Counted from the first letter of the stretch, positions 32,695 to 44,399 are shown. The stretch is DNA of 64,000 bases from Jacaranda mimosifolia (GCA_018894105.1 CM032117.1:32034501-32098500); one strand, 5' to 3'. Numbers and translations are program-made. Notes: generated from the letters alone by a model not told the origin.

Positions 32695-33750
32695 CCTATT
32701 TAATACAATACATCAAGAATCTCCAAATAGAAGGTTGCTCTGTAGTGATATCCAGTACAAAAAATAAGATAGGGGTGGCCAGGGACATAGGTGCATAAAT
32801 GTAACTTGAATAAAAAAACTAATCATTCAAACAAATTGCATTTCTCAACAATGAGCACCGTATTTTAATGAATGAAGGCAAAAAACAAATATTTAATACA
32901 ATTATAGGGGACTAAAGATTAATCAGTAAAATATGGTTGAAAATTTTAAAGGAACAGAAAAAATCCCCAAAATTTTGGATAACCAAAATCTTCCAGATAA
33001 TTTAACCAATTGAAATGTTAATTGGTTATATTATAATATAACCTATTCAATACAACAATTAAATAATAATTATGAAAATAGGTGAAAATCTAACCCTAAA
33101 TTGTGTGTAAAATCTCATAAACAAAAGTGTAATGGCAAATGTATCACATAAACTCAACCCTTGACCCTAAATCAAGTATAATCCTAGCCCAATAAAACAA
33201 ATAATTCAATATACATGCATATTGGTTAGAGTACCATATAAAAACAATACTTTTGGTTTTTTTCATAAAACTGTAGCAAAATACCCTAAGAATGTGCCAA
33301 ATCTTTATGATTTATAATAAAAAACCACCTAAAACCTTACTGAGAACCTCTATATTGTACGAGTATCCAATATAAACCCAGAAAGCAAGCACATATAAGT
33401 TTAGATCTGAAAAAATTTTCAAGGACCAGAAAATACCCATGGAACTTGGTAATGTTTATAAACCCTAAACCCATACAGAACAGAAAAGAGGATGACCGAG
33501 GGCAAAAAATACAATAATGCTAGAAGCCACACTATACCTTGACGCAAAGGGAGATATGAAAACCAGATGCCCAAATATTATCTACAACAATTCGGATCTC
33601 ATTTAATCTGCCAAAGGAAATGAAAATTTTGATAGAATCCATTCCTACAATAACCCAATAAGATCCATTAGATTTTTGATAAAGCAAGAAGGGAGAGGGG
33701 AAAGTAAAATAGGCTCAAGGATATGAGGATGAGAGGTAGCGCGTGTGAAA

Positions 33751-33790
33751 TGGGATGGCAGATTTTGGGGAGACAAAATCTGCCATCCCA
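33751..33790. repeat. perfect 17-bp hairpin near the Harbinger end
   Basis: TGGGATGGCAGATTTTG (33751-33767), a 6-base loop GGGAGA, then the exact reverse complement (33774-33790). It lies 150 bases inside the 33940 terminus, in a region that is otherwise non-coding. Confidence 0.9.
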
Positions 33791-34270
33791 TGTGGGAAGT
33801 TTTTTGGCAAAGGTGTAGGGAGTTTTTGGTAATAATCCTTTCAAATTGCAAGGGTGATCTGGTCAAATTGCTTGAGCGTTTTGGGGGAGGTTAGTATGTT
33901 CGATTACGATCGTTTCGCCAGATTATAACCAAACATAGCCTTAACTTTTGGTCTAATATATAATAAAAAGTTGTTGAAAATTCAAATATGATGTAAATTT
34001 ATTTTATATAAACAATATTTTTATACAATCCAAAAAATGGGGGAAATATTAGATCGAGTTAGAATTTTTTATCGAATTTGAACATCTATTGGATTCGAAT
34101 ATGGTACTGACTAATAAATATCCTATAGGATATCGGGTCGGATACAAATATGAATTTTGATAATTGAATTTGAATTCGGATATTTATGATCCGATTTAAA
34201 TCTGACCCGTTGACAACCCTAACTGTGTTAGTGGTACCTTAGATTAGATCAGCATTTCGGCACTTTATAT

Positions 34271-34790
34271 CACTACAACAAATTACACTTTTAGTAACGA
34301 ATAATTTCGTTACCATCACGCTGAAATTCGTTACCCAAAATATTGGTAACGAATTTTTCATTACTGAAGTTTCGTGCCCCAAAGCTTGTCGCAAAAAGTC
34401 TTAGTAACAAAATTTATGGTTCGTTGCAAATGATGACCTTATGACGATGAAGTGTATCGTTACAAAAAGTTTCGTATTAGTGACAAAACAATGTTAGTTA
34501 CAATAGATGTCTATAGCGTAACGAAATACCTAGTTACCAAAATATTGACAGTTTTGTCGCCTTTTATTTTTTGTTACCAATGCATATTATAATAATATTA
34601 TTTATTTATTTTAGTTTCATTACAAATTATTTGTGTAACAAAAAAATTGGTTACGAGTTAAATAATATTTTAATTCAAAATAAGTATTTCATTACTAATG
34701 GAATAGATAACTAAGAGTTTCGTTACGAAAGAGATAAAAAGTTTTGTTACATTTAGTACAGGTAATACATTAATTTTTTTAGGCCTTAAC
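34271..34790. repeat. left subterminal repeats of the CACTA element
   Basis: About 18 short words of the type GTAACGAA, CGTTAC, GTTACCAA or GTAACAAA occur in both orientations in 500 bases, often paired as small inverted repeats (GTAACGAATAATTTCGTTAC at 34294-34313). Such arrays are the transposase-binding region of plant CACTA elements. Confidence 0.8.
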
Positions 34791-34823
34791 CTGTGTCAAT
34801 TAACCATATACTTGGTCCACTTA

Positions 34824-35244
34824 CAGGGTGTTTGGTTTCATTTCCAAGCCCCCTTTTCATTTTCTTGTGGGAATGAAAATTGAAAACAAATACTTTGTCA
34901 CAACGTTTTTCAAAAAAAGTACATATTTCCTTTCCAAAATCCATTTCTAAACCTACCATATTATCCTATTACACATTAATCAAATTCAAATTTGATTTGA
35001 CATAAAGTTACCCACTATCATTTTTAAATTAATAAAATATACATATATTTTAAAAAATAAATCTTTTTAAACATAAAATTATAAATTAACCTACTTTTCA
35101 ATCCTACAACCTATTATAGTCATTACTTTTCAACATTTCATCCAAATACATCTCAATTTCTATTTCTATTTCATAACTAACTTTCCAACTTTTAGAAATG
35201 GCTAGAAATGGAAATGACCTTTGGAAATAAAACCAAGCGGGCTG
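34824..35244. mobile_element. Tourist-like MITE (Harbinger type), 421 bp
   Basis: Terminal inverted repeats start CAGGGTGTTTGGTTTCATTT on the left and CAGCCCGCTTGGTTTTATTT from the right, each continuing TCC. TTA target duplications are at 34821-34823 and 35245-35247. The body is AT-rich and non-coding. It sits within the CACTA element. Confidence 0.88.
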
Positions 35245-35261
35245 TTAGTATTTCCTTCTTT

Positions 35262-35515
35262 TTAGGGTTTGGTAGCTGGACCTGGGACATGCGCTAGAGA
35301 CATCACGGGCTGGCCTTGGGCTGCTAGAGGGTGGACCAGCACAGGATTGAAGGCTGGGCTTTGCAGCCGAGGCCTTCTAAATGGGCCAAGGCATGGTGGA
35401 CCTAGGCGTGCTGGGCAATGGCACGATGGGCTGCTGGTAGATGGGCTGGAGAACACTGGGCCCAACGGTTTTTGGGTTGGAAGGACCAATGCACATTGGA
35501 CCTTAGCCTGTTAAG
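35262..35515. other. GC-rich island, non-coding
   Basis: The GGGCTGG/TGGGCTG/CCTAGG-rich block contrasts with AT-rich flanks. Both strands are open by composition alone, and neither peptide looks real. It adjoins the tRNA-like element and may be its body. Confidence 0.5.
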
Positions 35516-35542
35516 CTACTAGAAATGGAAACTCAAAATCTG

Positions 35543-35612
35543 CTACAAGTAGGACTCGAACCCACGGTTGCTGGCGCCTGCAACAAGGCACTTACCAACT
35601 TGGCGACAACTG
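35543..35612 (-). mobile_element. tRNA-like head of a SINE or tRNA pseudogene
   Basis: Read on the minus strand: an A-box-like GTCGCCAAGTTGGTAAG (35607-35591) and a B box GGGTTCGAGTCC (35563-35552). The T arm folds GTGGG/TTCGAGT/CCTAC with one G-U pair. The acceptor stem is poor and the anticodon stem weak, so it is not a working tRNA gene. A pol III promoter pair of this kind points to a tRNA-derived SINE. Its 3' end and tail are not defined. Confidence 0.6.
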
Positions 35613-35619
35613 ATATTTG

Positions 35620-36489
35620 TTAATATAGATATGTGCATAGATACTTATACTTATTAAGCTTGGCTTGGCTCGTTTAACTAATGCGCTCGAACTGTTCATG
35701 AATCATCTTGTCTCATTTATACTCCTACTTCTTAATGTAAATAAAATTATAAAAAATATTAGTTGGAAGAGTAAAAGGTGTGAATTTTTTTGCACTATTA
35801 AAAATAAGTTTTGAAAATCAATGATATGACATAATTAGTTTATTGGAATATTTTAGAATAATATTATTATTTTTAAAAATAAAATAGTAATTGTAATTTG
35901 AATAAATAAAATAAGAGTATCAAATAGTGATCTGACAGAAATAAACAGAAAAGTGTGGGATAATTATATAACATAGTTGCATGAAACAAAGAAATTTTAT
36001 TACATATATGTATATACAAATTGTTAGGTAAAGGAGTAATATTTTTGCATTGTGAGTTTTGGGTAAAGAAAATACTATAATAATTCATTTCATTAATCAA
36101 AATATATAATATTAACAGACAAGTAGAAATACAAACTAAGTGGGTGTTTGGCCAAGTTTTTAATAAAAAGATATTATAAGAATTTTTTAAGCTTATAAAA
36201 ATATCAGATTTTATCTTTTAAAATAAGCTTTGCAATGCATGAATAAAATAAAAAATTAAAATTCATATAGTTTAAATTTTTATAGGAGTATGTTCAAATT
36301 TTAAAAATAAGTGAATACCTCTTTACATTTTGTAGAAGAGCTTATTTTAGAAATTTATAAAAAAATATTTATCAAAAATAATTGGCATTACATATATATA
36401 TATATATTAAAAAAATGTAGACAAAACCCTTCAAAGTAAAAAATAAAGGGCAATCTAATAAGCAAAAGAAACAACATTATTAATTGCGG
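35620..36489. other. AT-rich CACTA interior, possible MITE remnant
   Basis: No gene. At about 36143-36395 a block begins GGGTGTTTGGCCAAGTTTTT and ends with ATAATTGGCATTAC, loosely like the ends of hAT-type MITEs. Termini and target duplication could not be confirmed. Confidence 0.35.
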
Positions 36490-36699
36490 CGGTTTAGAAA
36501 AATCGGCGCGAAGTTATTCATTCAGTGGCGGTTACACTAACTGCTGCTATTTATTATGAATTCCGCGGCGCCGCTAAATGGCTAATTTAACGATGGTTTG
36601 AATAAATCACCGCTTAACCACCATCAAATTAATATTTTATGGTGGTTGAGACAAACCGTCGCAAAATATATGCCGCGATTAACCTATTTTCTTGTAGTG
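36490..36699. mobile_element. terminal fragment of a different CACTA family
   Basis: It ends TTTTCTTGTAGTG (the complement of CACTACAAGAAAA) near 36699. The preceding 200 bases have GCGGCGGTTT, GGCGGTTAC, GCCGCGATTA and ACCGTCGCAAAA words. These differ from both the GTTAC repeats of the enclosing element and the GGTYGCTA repeats at 18684. The other end is not seen, so this is a fragment or a small deleted element. Confidence 0.65.
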
Positions 36700-37110
36700 T
36701 ATATATATAGGTATATATATATACACTATATGTATATAAGTATGAATAAAAAATTATACTATATATATTTTTATAAATATTCAATATTATTTAATTCGAA
36801 ACGAATAAATAGAAGAAAATAGATAAAAATAAAAGTAATTTAAATTTTATTGATAAATTTATATATATATATATGTATATTATATATATGTGAATAAGTA
36901 TAAATAGAAAAAATAAGTCCACATGTATGAATTTTATAGATAAATATATATATATATATAAATCTATATAAAATAAGAATATATGAAATAATGAGAAATG
37001 AGAAACAATGATAAATTTATATATATGTATAAAATGAGAAATATATGAAATAATGGAAGAAGAGGTAAATGAGAATAAAAGAAAGAAAAGAAAAGACATT
37101 AAAAAAAAGA
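36700..37110. repeat. TA-rich microsatellite region
   Basis: Repeated (TA)n/(TATG)n tracts are interspersed with GAAATGAG/AAATGATGA-type purine stretches. There is no coding signal; the frames here are low-complexity Tyr/Ile peptides. Confidence 0.75.
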
Positions 37111-37804
37111 AAAAAAATAAAATATGATAATAAAAAGTTATTTAAATTGAATTGTAAATATGTGAAATGTTAAGGGTAAAATGGTCTTTTAATATTAAAA
37201 TTATGTTAAATGGGAAACAAATGTGGAGGGGAGGCGGTGTGCGTGGTTTTATAAAACATAAGGAAGTTATTTTGTATATATATGTTTTATTTTTTCACAG
37301 GAGGGTTTGATGCCTATTTCACAAATCACATAGGGGTAAATTGCAACTAGCCTACTAAAATTGTTACTATTTCAATGGAGCCCTTACTTTTCTTTTTTTT
37401 TAGCTAACGTAGTGTTTGGTTATATTGAAGACATTGCATTTTTGGTCCCATTGTATAGGGGGATTTGTACTTTTGTTACTTAAGTTGACACTTATAAGAC
37501 CAAAATTCTAAATTTTTTAACACATTTGAGATAGCACCTCAACTTCCATTAATGTTTGGGCAAAATCGTTAAATTAAAAAAAAAATTAATTACCCAATAG
37601 CCCCAAAATTTTGATTTATTTATAAAAATTCCACAAAGTTTGAAATGTCCAATCAGTCTTCATTAAATTTTTTAAAAAAAATAATAATAAATTTTAAAAA
37701 TATATAACACAAAATCCTCATAAAAAATTAAAAATTTTATATATAAATATATACATAATATCAATATAAATATATGTAAACTAAATATCATATAAATATA
37801 TACA
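37111..37804. other. AT-rich CACTA interior
   Basis: No frames or repeats I can name. Plain AT-rich sequence with T and A runs. Confidence 0.5.
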
Positions 37805-38055
37805 TAAATATATATATACAACCCACCCCCTTCCCCAACCCCACACTACCAGCCGCTGGCTATGGAAAATTGGCCAGCAGCCTGCAACCAGCCATGGCTG
37901 ATCGGCTGCCGGTCACTAGCCAGTAATGGCCTAGCCTGGGGGTTGGGGTGGGGGACGGTGGGGGACAACGGGGGCTGGTTGGAAGAAGCGGGGGTAGGTG
38001 GGGGAAGGGGGGAAGGCTAGGTGGGGAAGGAACAATATATATATATATGTATATA
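37805..38055. repeat. C-run/G-run island with quadruplex potential
   Basis: A C-run tract at about 37821-37846 (CCACCCCCTTCCCCAACCCC) is the inverted partner of GGGGTTGGGGTGGGGG at about 37938-37953. It is followed by more G-runs to about 38030 (GGGGG, GGGG, GGGGG, GGGG, GGGGGG). Tandem GCCGGC/GGCTGG words fill the loop. (TA)n tracts flank the island on both sides in mirror orientation. It is an inverted structure, possibly a small insertion, in very AT-rich sequence. Confidence 0.7.
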
Positions 38056-39289
38056 CACATTTTTACTTATTTATTTATTGTTAATTAATAAATTTTCATC
38101 AAATTAGCCCAAATTGATTTTTTTAACTTATGTTATTTATTTCAAATCATTACATTATTTTGTTCAAAATAATTAAAAATATTTATTTATTTAAAATTAT
38201 TAAAATTATATTGTTAGGATAAAATTTTAGATTTTATTTTTATTTAAATTATTTATTTTGGTTAATAAATAAATTTAATTTTTTTATTTATATATACACA
38301 AATCAAGGTCTCACAGGGTTCAAACTCTGGATCTCACACATTTTGACTCATTTATTTTTTATTAATTAATAAATTTAATGAATTTAGTTTAAATTAGTGC
38401 TTGTTTGTTTATGAATTGAAGCATTTTGTCAAAATATTTTAGCAAAATGGTTTTTCGAAAGTGGGGTTGGGAGGTGTGATGGTTGTTTGTTTGTATTTTG
38501 GGTGGTAAGTGGAAAGTGAACTGGGAGAAAATTATTTATTTATTTGTGTTTTACGAGGGAACAAGATATCATATCAATATGTTTTTATATTTAATAAATA
38601 TATTCAACTTAATCTAATTAAATTATTTTAGATATGATTATTTTTTAATATTATTGAGTTGTAATTTAAAAACAAAATCATATTAATTAAGAGATGGATT
38701 TGATTTTTATTTTTATTTTATAATTAATAAATATGTTTAATTAAAATTGATTAAATTACTTTAGATATGGTGATGATTTTAAATTTTTATTTTTTTTAAT
38801 TCAACTTCAATTAAAAGATTATTTAATATTTAAAAAAATTATTAATGAAATTATTTAAATTTATTCTAAGTAATTTAAATAATATTAAAGTTAAAACCCC
38901 CATGTTAAAGTTACAAATAAGTCCAAGGGTATTTTTGTTTGAAAAATAATCAAAACAACTTTTGAAGGATATTTTTGAATTTTCATATAAATTTTCAACC
39001 GACGTCTCCAAATTTGTTAAAAATGCTAACAGTTCTTCAAAAATTTAATTAAATATATGGGAATAAAAAATAATTTTATTAAACTTATAACTATATTAGT
39101 AAGTTTATATTACAATGTCATGAGTATTTCAAAATATTTTCAAAATTTTCAACTATATTAAAGTTATACAAGTTGATCAATTTCGAAACAATTTGCGTTA
39201 GTTAAGTGTAGAAAATTTTCAATAAATGCGTGTACAAATTGTCCACATCAATATATTATTAGTACAGAATATTTTATTTTTTAAAATGA
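38056..39289. other. AT-rich CACTA interior
   Basis: No coding or structured repeats identified; ATTTATTTA/TTAATTAATAA sequence dominates. Confidence 0.5.
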
Positions 39290-39560
39290 AATTAATTACA
39301 CATAAAGACTAAAGTTTTTAGAATTTATAAACAATTTTTCTAAAATCTTTTTTGTTCAAAAACAATGTCCTAAAAAATTATAACAAAGAATAGAATTAAA
39401 TTTTTAACTCCCATAATAATACGTCATAATTCATCTTATAATATAAGATAAAACAAATAATTTTTGTATATACTATTTATACACAAAACGGAGCGAGGAG
39501 CTAAAATTTGGAGGGAGTAAGAAAATAATAGGGGAATTCATTTTTGGAGGGAAACTTAGT
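39290..39560. repeat. first copy of a diverged direct repeat (partner at 48960-49270)
   Basis: Shared ordered blocks are a CGTCA-ATTCATC-T-TAAGATAAAA stretch, ACTATTTATACA-AAAA against GATTATTTATACAAAAAAATGG, then GGAGCTRAAATTTRGAGG, GAGGG and GGGAATTC/GGGAATCA. The two copies flank the LTR element on either side within the CACTA element. Identity looks modest, so it is an old internal duplication. Confidence 0.5.
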
Positions 39561-39655
39561 TTTTGAAGGAAATATAATATGTAGACCAATTGATTCTTAA
39601 GAACAACTTGCTCAAGTCCATGAAAGTTAATAATCGCTACATTTAATAATATACT

Positions 39656-42600
39656 TGTAGCGCCCCCACTCAGAATAGTACCTAAGTCAAGGCACCACTC
39701 AGTTTAATCTTACATTGAACCCAAAATACAAATCAAAAGACCCTCAATCAAGCATTTCAAACTTATCAGAAATATCAACGGATTTCAACTTAAACAAACC
39801 TTAAATAAACCCATAACAGACAACACATATACTAAACACATGCCACCAAATCTCAAATCCAACTTATCAGAAGAAGCGGAAATTTCAAACTTAATTAACC
39901 CATCAAATCATTAAGTAAATGCAATAATTCACCTTCTTATCTCTAGCAACATTTACATGCCTTAAGTCATCAGCATCAACGTGATATCATCACAATGTCT
40001 CGAGTACAAGCTAAATATTCAGATGATTCCACATATATGCATTCAAACACCAGTTCTATTACAAGAGATAATTTTCCTCCAGTTCAAACCAAAAATCCGC
40101 ATCCATCACTTATCTCTGTCTGAGAAAATCAAAGTAATACAAGGTGGGTAAGTCCAAAGGACTTAGTGAGGGATAATCATAATAATAACTAAAAAAATCT
40201 ATCGAGGAATAATCAACTCAACAGATTATCATTAGTCAATCAGAACAAGAGCATAGCAAACGAATACAGGCAGAGTACAATCAGACAGAACAGTCAGGTT
40301 ACAGGCGAAACGGATACAAACAGACAAACTGATCATAACAGGAAACATAACATAGTCAGGTAGAACAGACATTTTCAGATTTCAAGAGTATCAGTAGTAA
40401 CTGGCTCAAGAGTTGTGGGTGTCAGCTCGAATGGCCTGGGATCATCTCAACCGGATCAGTTCGGGAGGAATGGTCTATCTCAATCGAATTAGTTAGAGAT
40501 AAAATACAAACGACTCATCCGGCCTGGACAACAACCCGATCTAGACAAAAAAACTTACGCAACCTTGTTGCTCCATGAATGGAATATGAGCAATCAGAAT
40601 ACAGTCAGAAAATGGAACAGAACATGTCGATCAAATTTCCTTATCACAAGTTGTGGGCTTACGACATATCCTGGGTGGCATGGATTAACGTCCCAAGGTT
40701 TACGGCTTATCCTAAGCACACAACTGGGATTAACATCCCGTCACTTAATCAGAATTCAGGGCTTATAGCTTATCCCTCACACGGCAGGGATTAACATCCT
40801 AAGGTTTATGGCTTATCCCATGCTCACACAGCAGGGATTAACGTCCCAAAATAAAAGTACAGACAGATAACAGACAGTCAAATAACTGATCGAACAGATA
40901 ACAATACAGATAGTGCAGAACAATACATAAATGTCGACGAGGCAACAAATAACAGAATAAAACAGAACAGATAACAGACAGTGTTAGATAATGGATCAGT
41001 GCAGATAGCAAATAGGAGTTATGGGCGCCAGAACAGACATAAACAAAATCGATATCAAAGATAACCCTCATAGGGGTGTTCAAATCAGATAATAGATAAC
41101 AAATCAGAATTCCAACATATTTTAGATTTCAAACAAACAGAGTACAGTACATAAATAGAAAACCCACACAGGTGCTTATCACAATAACATATAGTTAGGA
41201 AAGGTGCCAAATTGGCAGACCCTCACCTTTGTAGTTCCCAGATATAGCGACCACAGTCAGCAATCCTACTAGTCAGCAGGACACACTCCTTTGTTACCTA
41301 ATCCAAAAGAGTATAATTATAGTTAAAATCCACATTTGACCTCAATAATTGCTATTATGCTTATCATCAATCTAAAATTACTAGTTTCTTACTTAACATA
41401 GTAAAGTTTAGGGTTCTATTGGCATAATCGGTACTAAACGGGTCAAATAAGCCATCAAATAGACATAGTCATAGAGTTCATATCGGTGCGAGTAAAAGAT
41501 ATAATCAAATTCCTAATTACATAATTAACCTCGTAACGACGTCCCATATCAATAAATTTTGTCCAATCATTTTAATTAACCTAATTTTGTCACTTAGGTC
41601 CCAAATTCATGAAATCCTCAAATTAGGGTTTAACCACTTTAATTAACTAAATAGATCCCAAAATTATCATATAATATAACAAGATCCAGGTTCACTAACT
41701 ATACAATAATATGAATGTCATGATGCTTTCGATTAAATTGGTTGTATTCTTTCGTTGGTACAACACATCACAAGACTTGAGGATATATACATACACATGC
41801 ACACAACTTTAAAATCATTTCCATTTTTACCAGATTTCTTCCTATCGAAGGTTCAAAATCACGATCAACTTGCGTGTATGTGATCACTGCAATGAGATGA
41901 ACATTCTGTTATGTCGCTGCTACCCATCGCCGGAAATCTCAAGACCACCACCAAACTGTGCCTTTCAGCTCCCTCAACAAAACACCCAAGTCAATTTTAC
42001 CAAAATCCATTGAATTGAAGCTCAATTTCAGCCTCAATCCTCCAACGCCACTACTTGCCGCCGTGCGGTTTTTCCTTAATTCCTCTATCCACTGTGGTCC
42101 ATTTGAGAAGATGAAGCTACCGCCGTGATCCTTGAGCCGAGCCCGTTAAAACGGTACCTGAGTTTATCGTGAAAAGTGGCCGAAAAGAAAACCCACCAAA
42201 AGCTCCACCGCGATCGAGATTTTTTGGCCTTTTTTCGGCCGTTCCATAAGTAGCTTATGCAAGAAATTGGTACCTTTGTGTTCTACTCGAAGAGATGAAG
42301 AGAATGGTATATAATTTGAGGTATTTCCGTCCCGATGGAAGTTGCTGGAAAATAGAGGAGAACGGGAGGAAGAAAAGAGCAAATGGAGAAGAAAATAGGG
42401 AAAAGAAATAGGAAGAAAAGAGAAAGTTGACCTACAAATTAAAATGCAATTTTCAGAAATTGTAGTTTCACCCCCAAACCTTTTTCTTATCCTTTAATTA
42501 GGTCCTCTAGAAAATTGCAACACTTCAATTCGGCCCCAAGAAATAATCAGTGCATGATTAGACCCCTTTGACCCAAAATAAATACCATGCAACCCCCAGG

Positions 42601-42777
42601 ATTATAAAAAATGATCCAATTAAGTCTTTCCTAATTGTATTTTTACCCCAAAACATTCAAATATTTTGCAATTAAGTCATTTTTTCACTTATTTCGAGCC
42701 CTAAAATCCCACCAATCAAAATCTTTGTTTTTTCCTAATTCTTATTTTTCAAAATCCCTAACTTTAGGGGTGTTACA
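39656..42777 (-). repeat. 3' LTR of the 39.7-48.7 kb element
   Basis: A 3122-bp copy aligned throughout with 45606-48707. A TATA-like ATTATATACC (minus strand) is near 42316-42307. Many AACAGATAACAGACAG-type short repeats lie at 40850-41000. Small frames inside it have counterparts in the other LTR and are not genes. Confidence 0.93.
40655..40855. repeat. LTR minisatellite with small hairpins
   Basis: About four copies of a 45-50 base unit containing GGCTTATGGCTTATCC, CACACGGCA and GGGATTAACATCCC. The last word is itself a 5-bp-stem hairpin (GGGAT/ATCCC). The same array is at about 46598-46798 in the other LTR. Confidence 0.75.
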
Positions 42778-43169
42778 ATCCTACCCCCTTAAATGAATTT
42801 GGTCCCTAGATTCTCATCTTCAATTAGATGAACCTCGATTAATACCAATACCTGTAATATTCTTGTTTCTCGTTGCCTCAATCACCTATCATTTCAATAC
42901 TTAAAATACCTTCATTTCAACTCTGACAGAGTGCATGCTCTTATATAAGATACCATGAAACCATTAAAGTAACTAGCAATTAATAACATCATAAGTTCAT
43001 ACTTACATAATATGCATGAAAGAGTAATTAAATTCAAACTTAACATACCAGATTCATAACTTATCATACATTCCCAAACAACTAAACACAAAATCACAAA
43101 AACTTAAACATACTAGATACCAACATAACCCATACACCTACTACCCTCAGACTCCATCTGGGGTAAAAA

Positions 43170-44207
43170 TCCAAAATATGCAGTCTCGGATTCTCTTCGA
43201 ACAATCAAGAACTTAGTCAGAACCTTTGGTCACTTGTTTTCTTTTCCTTTTTGCACCTGAGGTTGACCGTTTATTTTTAGGGCAGTCTCGAAGTAGATGT
43301 TGATTGCTGCAGCATCCCATATACCTTTCTAGTTTCTTGTAGCAGCTAGATTCCTCATGATTGAAAGCTCCACAAAATCCGCATTTCTTTCTCGATGTCC
43401 CATATTAGACTTTCAATCGTTTCTTATCTGACTCATCTTCACTACTCACAGCGAGTTTTAGATTAGAAACTTTTCCTCGCTTGCCTTTCTTCTCATTGGC
43501 AGATACCTTAAGAGATTCTTATTTTACGAGCCGGGCTCTTGTTAAGACCTCTTCGGAGTTACACTGCTCGCAAGGCATGAGGATTTGTTATATCTCTGAT
43601 CTTAAACCTTTAACAATTTCTCATTCTTAAACTCTTTTTTCCTCCATATCTACAGGGCATACCGCAACAACCTACTGAATCTTGCTTCATACTGCCACAC
43701 AGTCATATCTTCTTGGATAAGATTCTCAAATTCTTATTTTCGAGTATTTCTTACCTCTCATGGTATGAATCTATCCATGAATTCGCACACAAAATTATCC
43801 CAAGTATGAGGGACCTTTCTGTATTCCCATCGTTGACTCACTAAGGTCCACCATTGACTTACAGCTCCTTCCAACAGATGAATAACAGATTTAAGTTTAA
43901 GGTCATCTAGGTAATCTATCATTTGGAAGATATCTTCGATCTCTCTGATCCAAGCCTCCACCTTTTGGTGGTCCGATTCACCCATGAATGTTAGGGGATG
44001 GAACTTCAGGAAATGTGCTAAAGTTCCAAATTTTGAAGGCTTTAATGTCCTTTCCTCAACATTTATTGGGCGTCTCGGCTCTGTGGTATCTTCTTCCAGA
44101 TTCTCTTGACTAGGGGAAGTCATTGCGGTAAGATTGGGTGTGCCATTCGGTAGATAGAAAACTTCCAGTTGCAAACTACACTTGCCTGCATCAATTAAAC
44201 AGAGCAT
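43170..44207 (-). pseudogene. second gag relic of the element
   Basis: Minus-strand frame 44207-43758 contains the N-terminal half of gag: FLKFHPLTFMGESDHQKVEA, WIREIEDIFQ, VSQWWTLVSQRWEYRKVPHT, WDNFVCEFMDRFIP. Further down (about 43408-43290) a knuckle pair appears: CGFCGAFNHEESSC is intact, and RYMGCCSNQHLLRDC has lost its first Cys. The join is broken by stops. It follows the other gag relic in the same direction, so gag occurs twice. Gag is the particle protein; neither copy is intact. Confidence 0.8.
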
Positions 44208-44399
44208 TCTATTAATTGATATTCAATCGGTATTAATTCTTATTGCACAGGTTGAACATAGATATACACACAAAATCTTTAGCAATCCAAAATTCTAACA
44301 AGATTCTACACACTCTGCTAATAGCCAACAAGACTAAAAAAACTACGGACTTCAATCACATTTTTCGATCTCTTCCAGTTGACTAGTGTCTCTATCTTA

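Larger units (their letters stand above)
29035..33940 (-). mobile_element. PIF/Harbinger transposon, decayed
   Basis: The ends GGTAATGTTTGGATAT (29035) and, inverted, GGCTATGTTTGGTTAT (from 33940) are imperfect terminal repeats of Harbinger type. TTA target duplications flank it (29032-29034 and 33941-33943). The interior encodes, on the minus strand, a DDE_4-type transposase relic and two pieces related to the Harbinger Myb/SANT-like companion protein. It is inserted inside the hAT-like element. Confidence 0.88.
28629..34221. mobile_element. hAT-like transposon, itself split by a Harbinger element
   Basis: Termini are TAGGGCTGTCAACGG (28629) and, inverted, CCGTTGACAACCCTA (to 34221), the TAGGG-type ends of plant hAT elements. 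Perfect 8-bp target duplications ACTGTGTT lie at 28621-28628 and 34222-34229, the hallmark length for hAT. Subterminal sequence on both sides is rich in GGAT/ATCC and GGATAT words. Without the Harbinger insert it is only about 680 bp and non-coding, i.e. a non-autonomous, MITE-like element. Confidence 0.88.

Noticed and set aside
35269..35514. 81- and 75-residue ORFs on opposite strands
   Set aside because: They are open only because the block is GC-rich; Gly/Trp/Pro-rich peptides without domain features.
35543..35612. Functional tRNA gene
   Set aside because: The acceptor stem does not pair properly and the anticodon arm is weak; only A box, B box and T arm are good.
18684..36699. A single 18-kb CACTA element from the left end at 18684 to the terminus at 36699
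   Set aside because: The 13-base termini match but the subterminal repeats are of different families, and the second terminus lies inside another complete CACTA element.
36598..37099. Tyr/Ile-rich ORFs
   Set aside because: Direct translation of TA-rich microsatellites.
37860..38060. Proline-rich ORF on the minus strand
   Set aside because: Translation of the C/G-run island and adjacent TA microsatellite; no start context or conservation expected.
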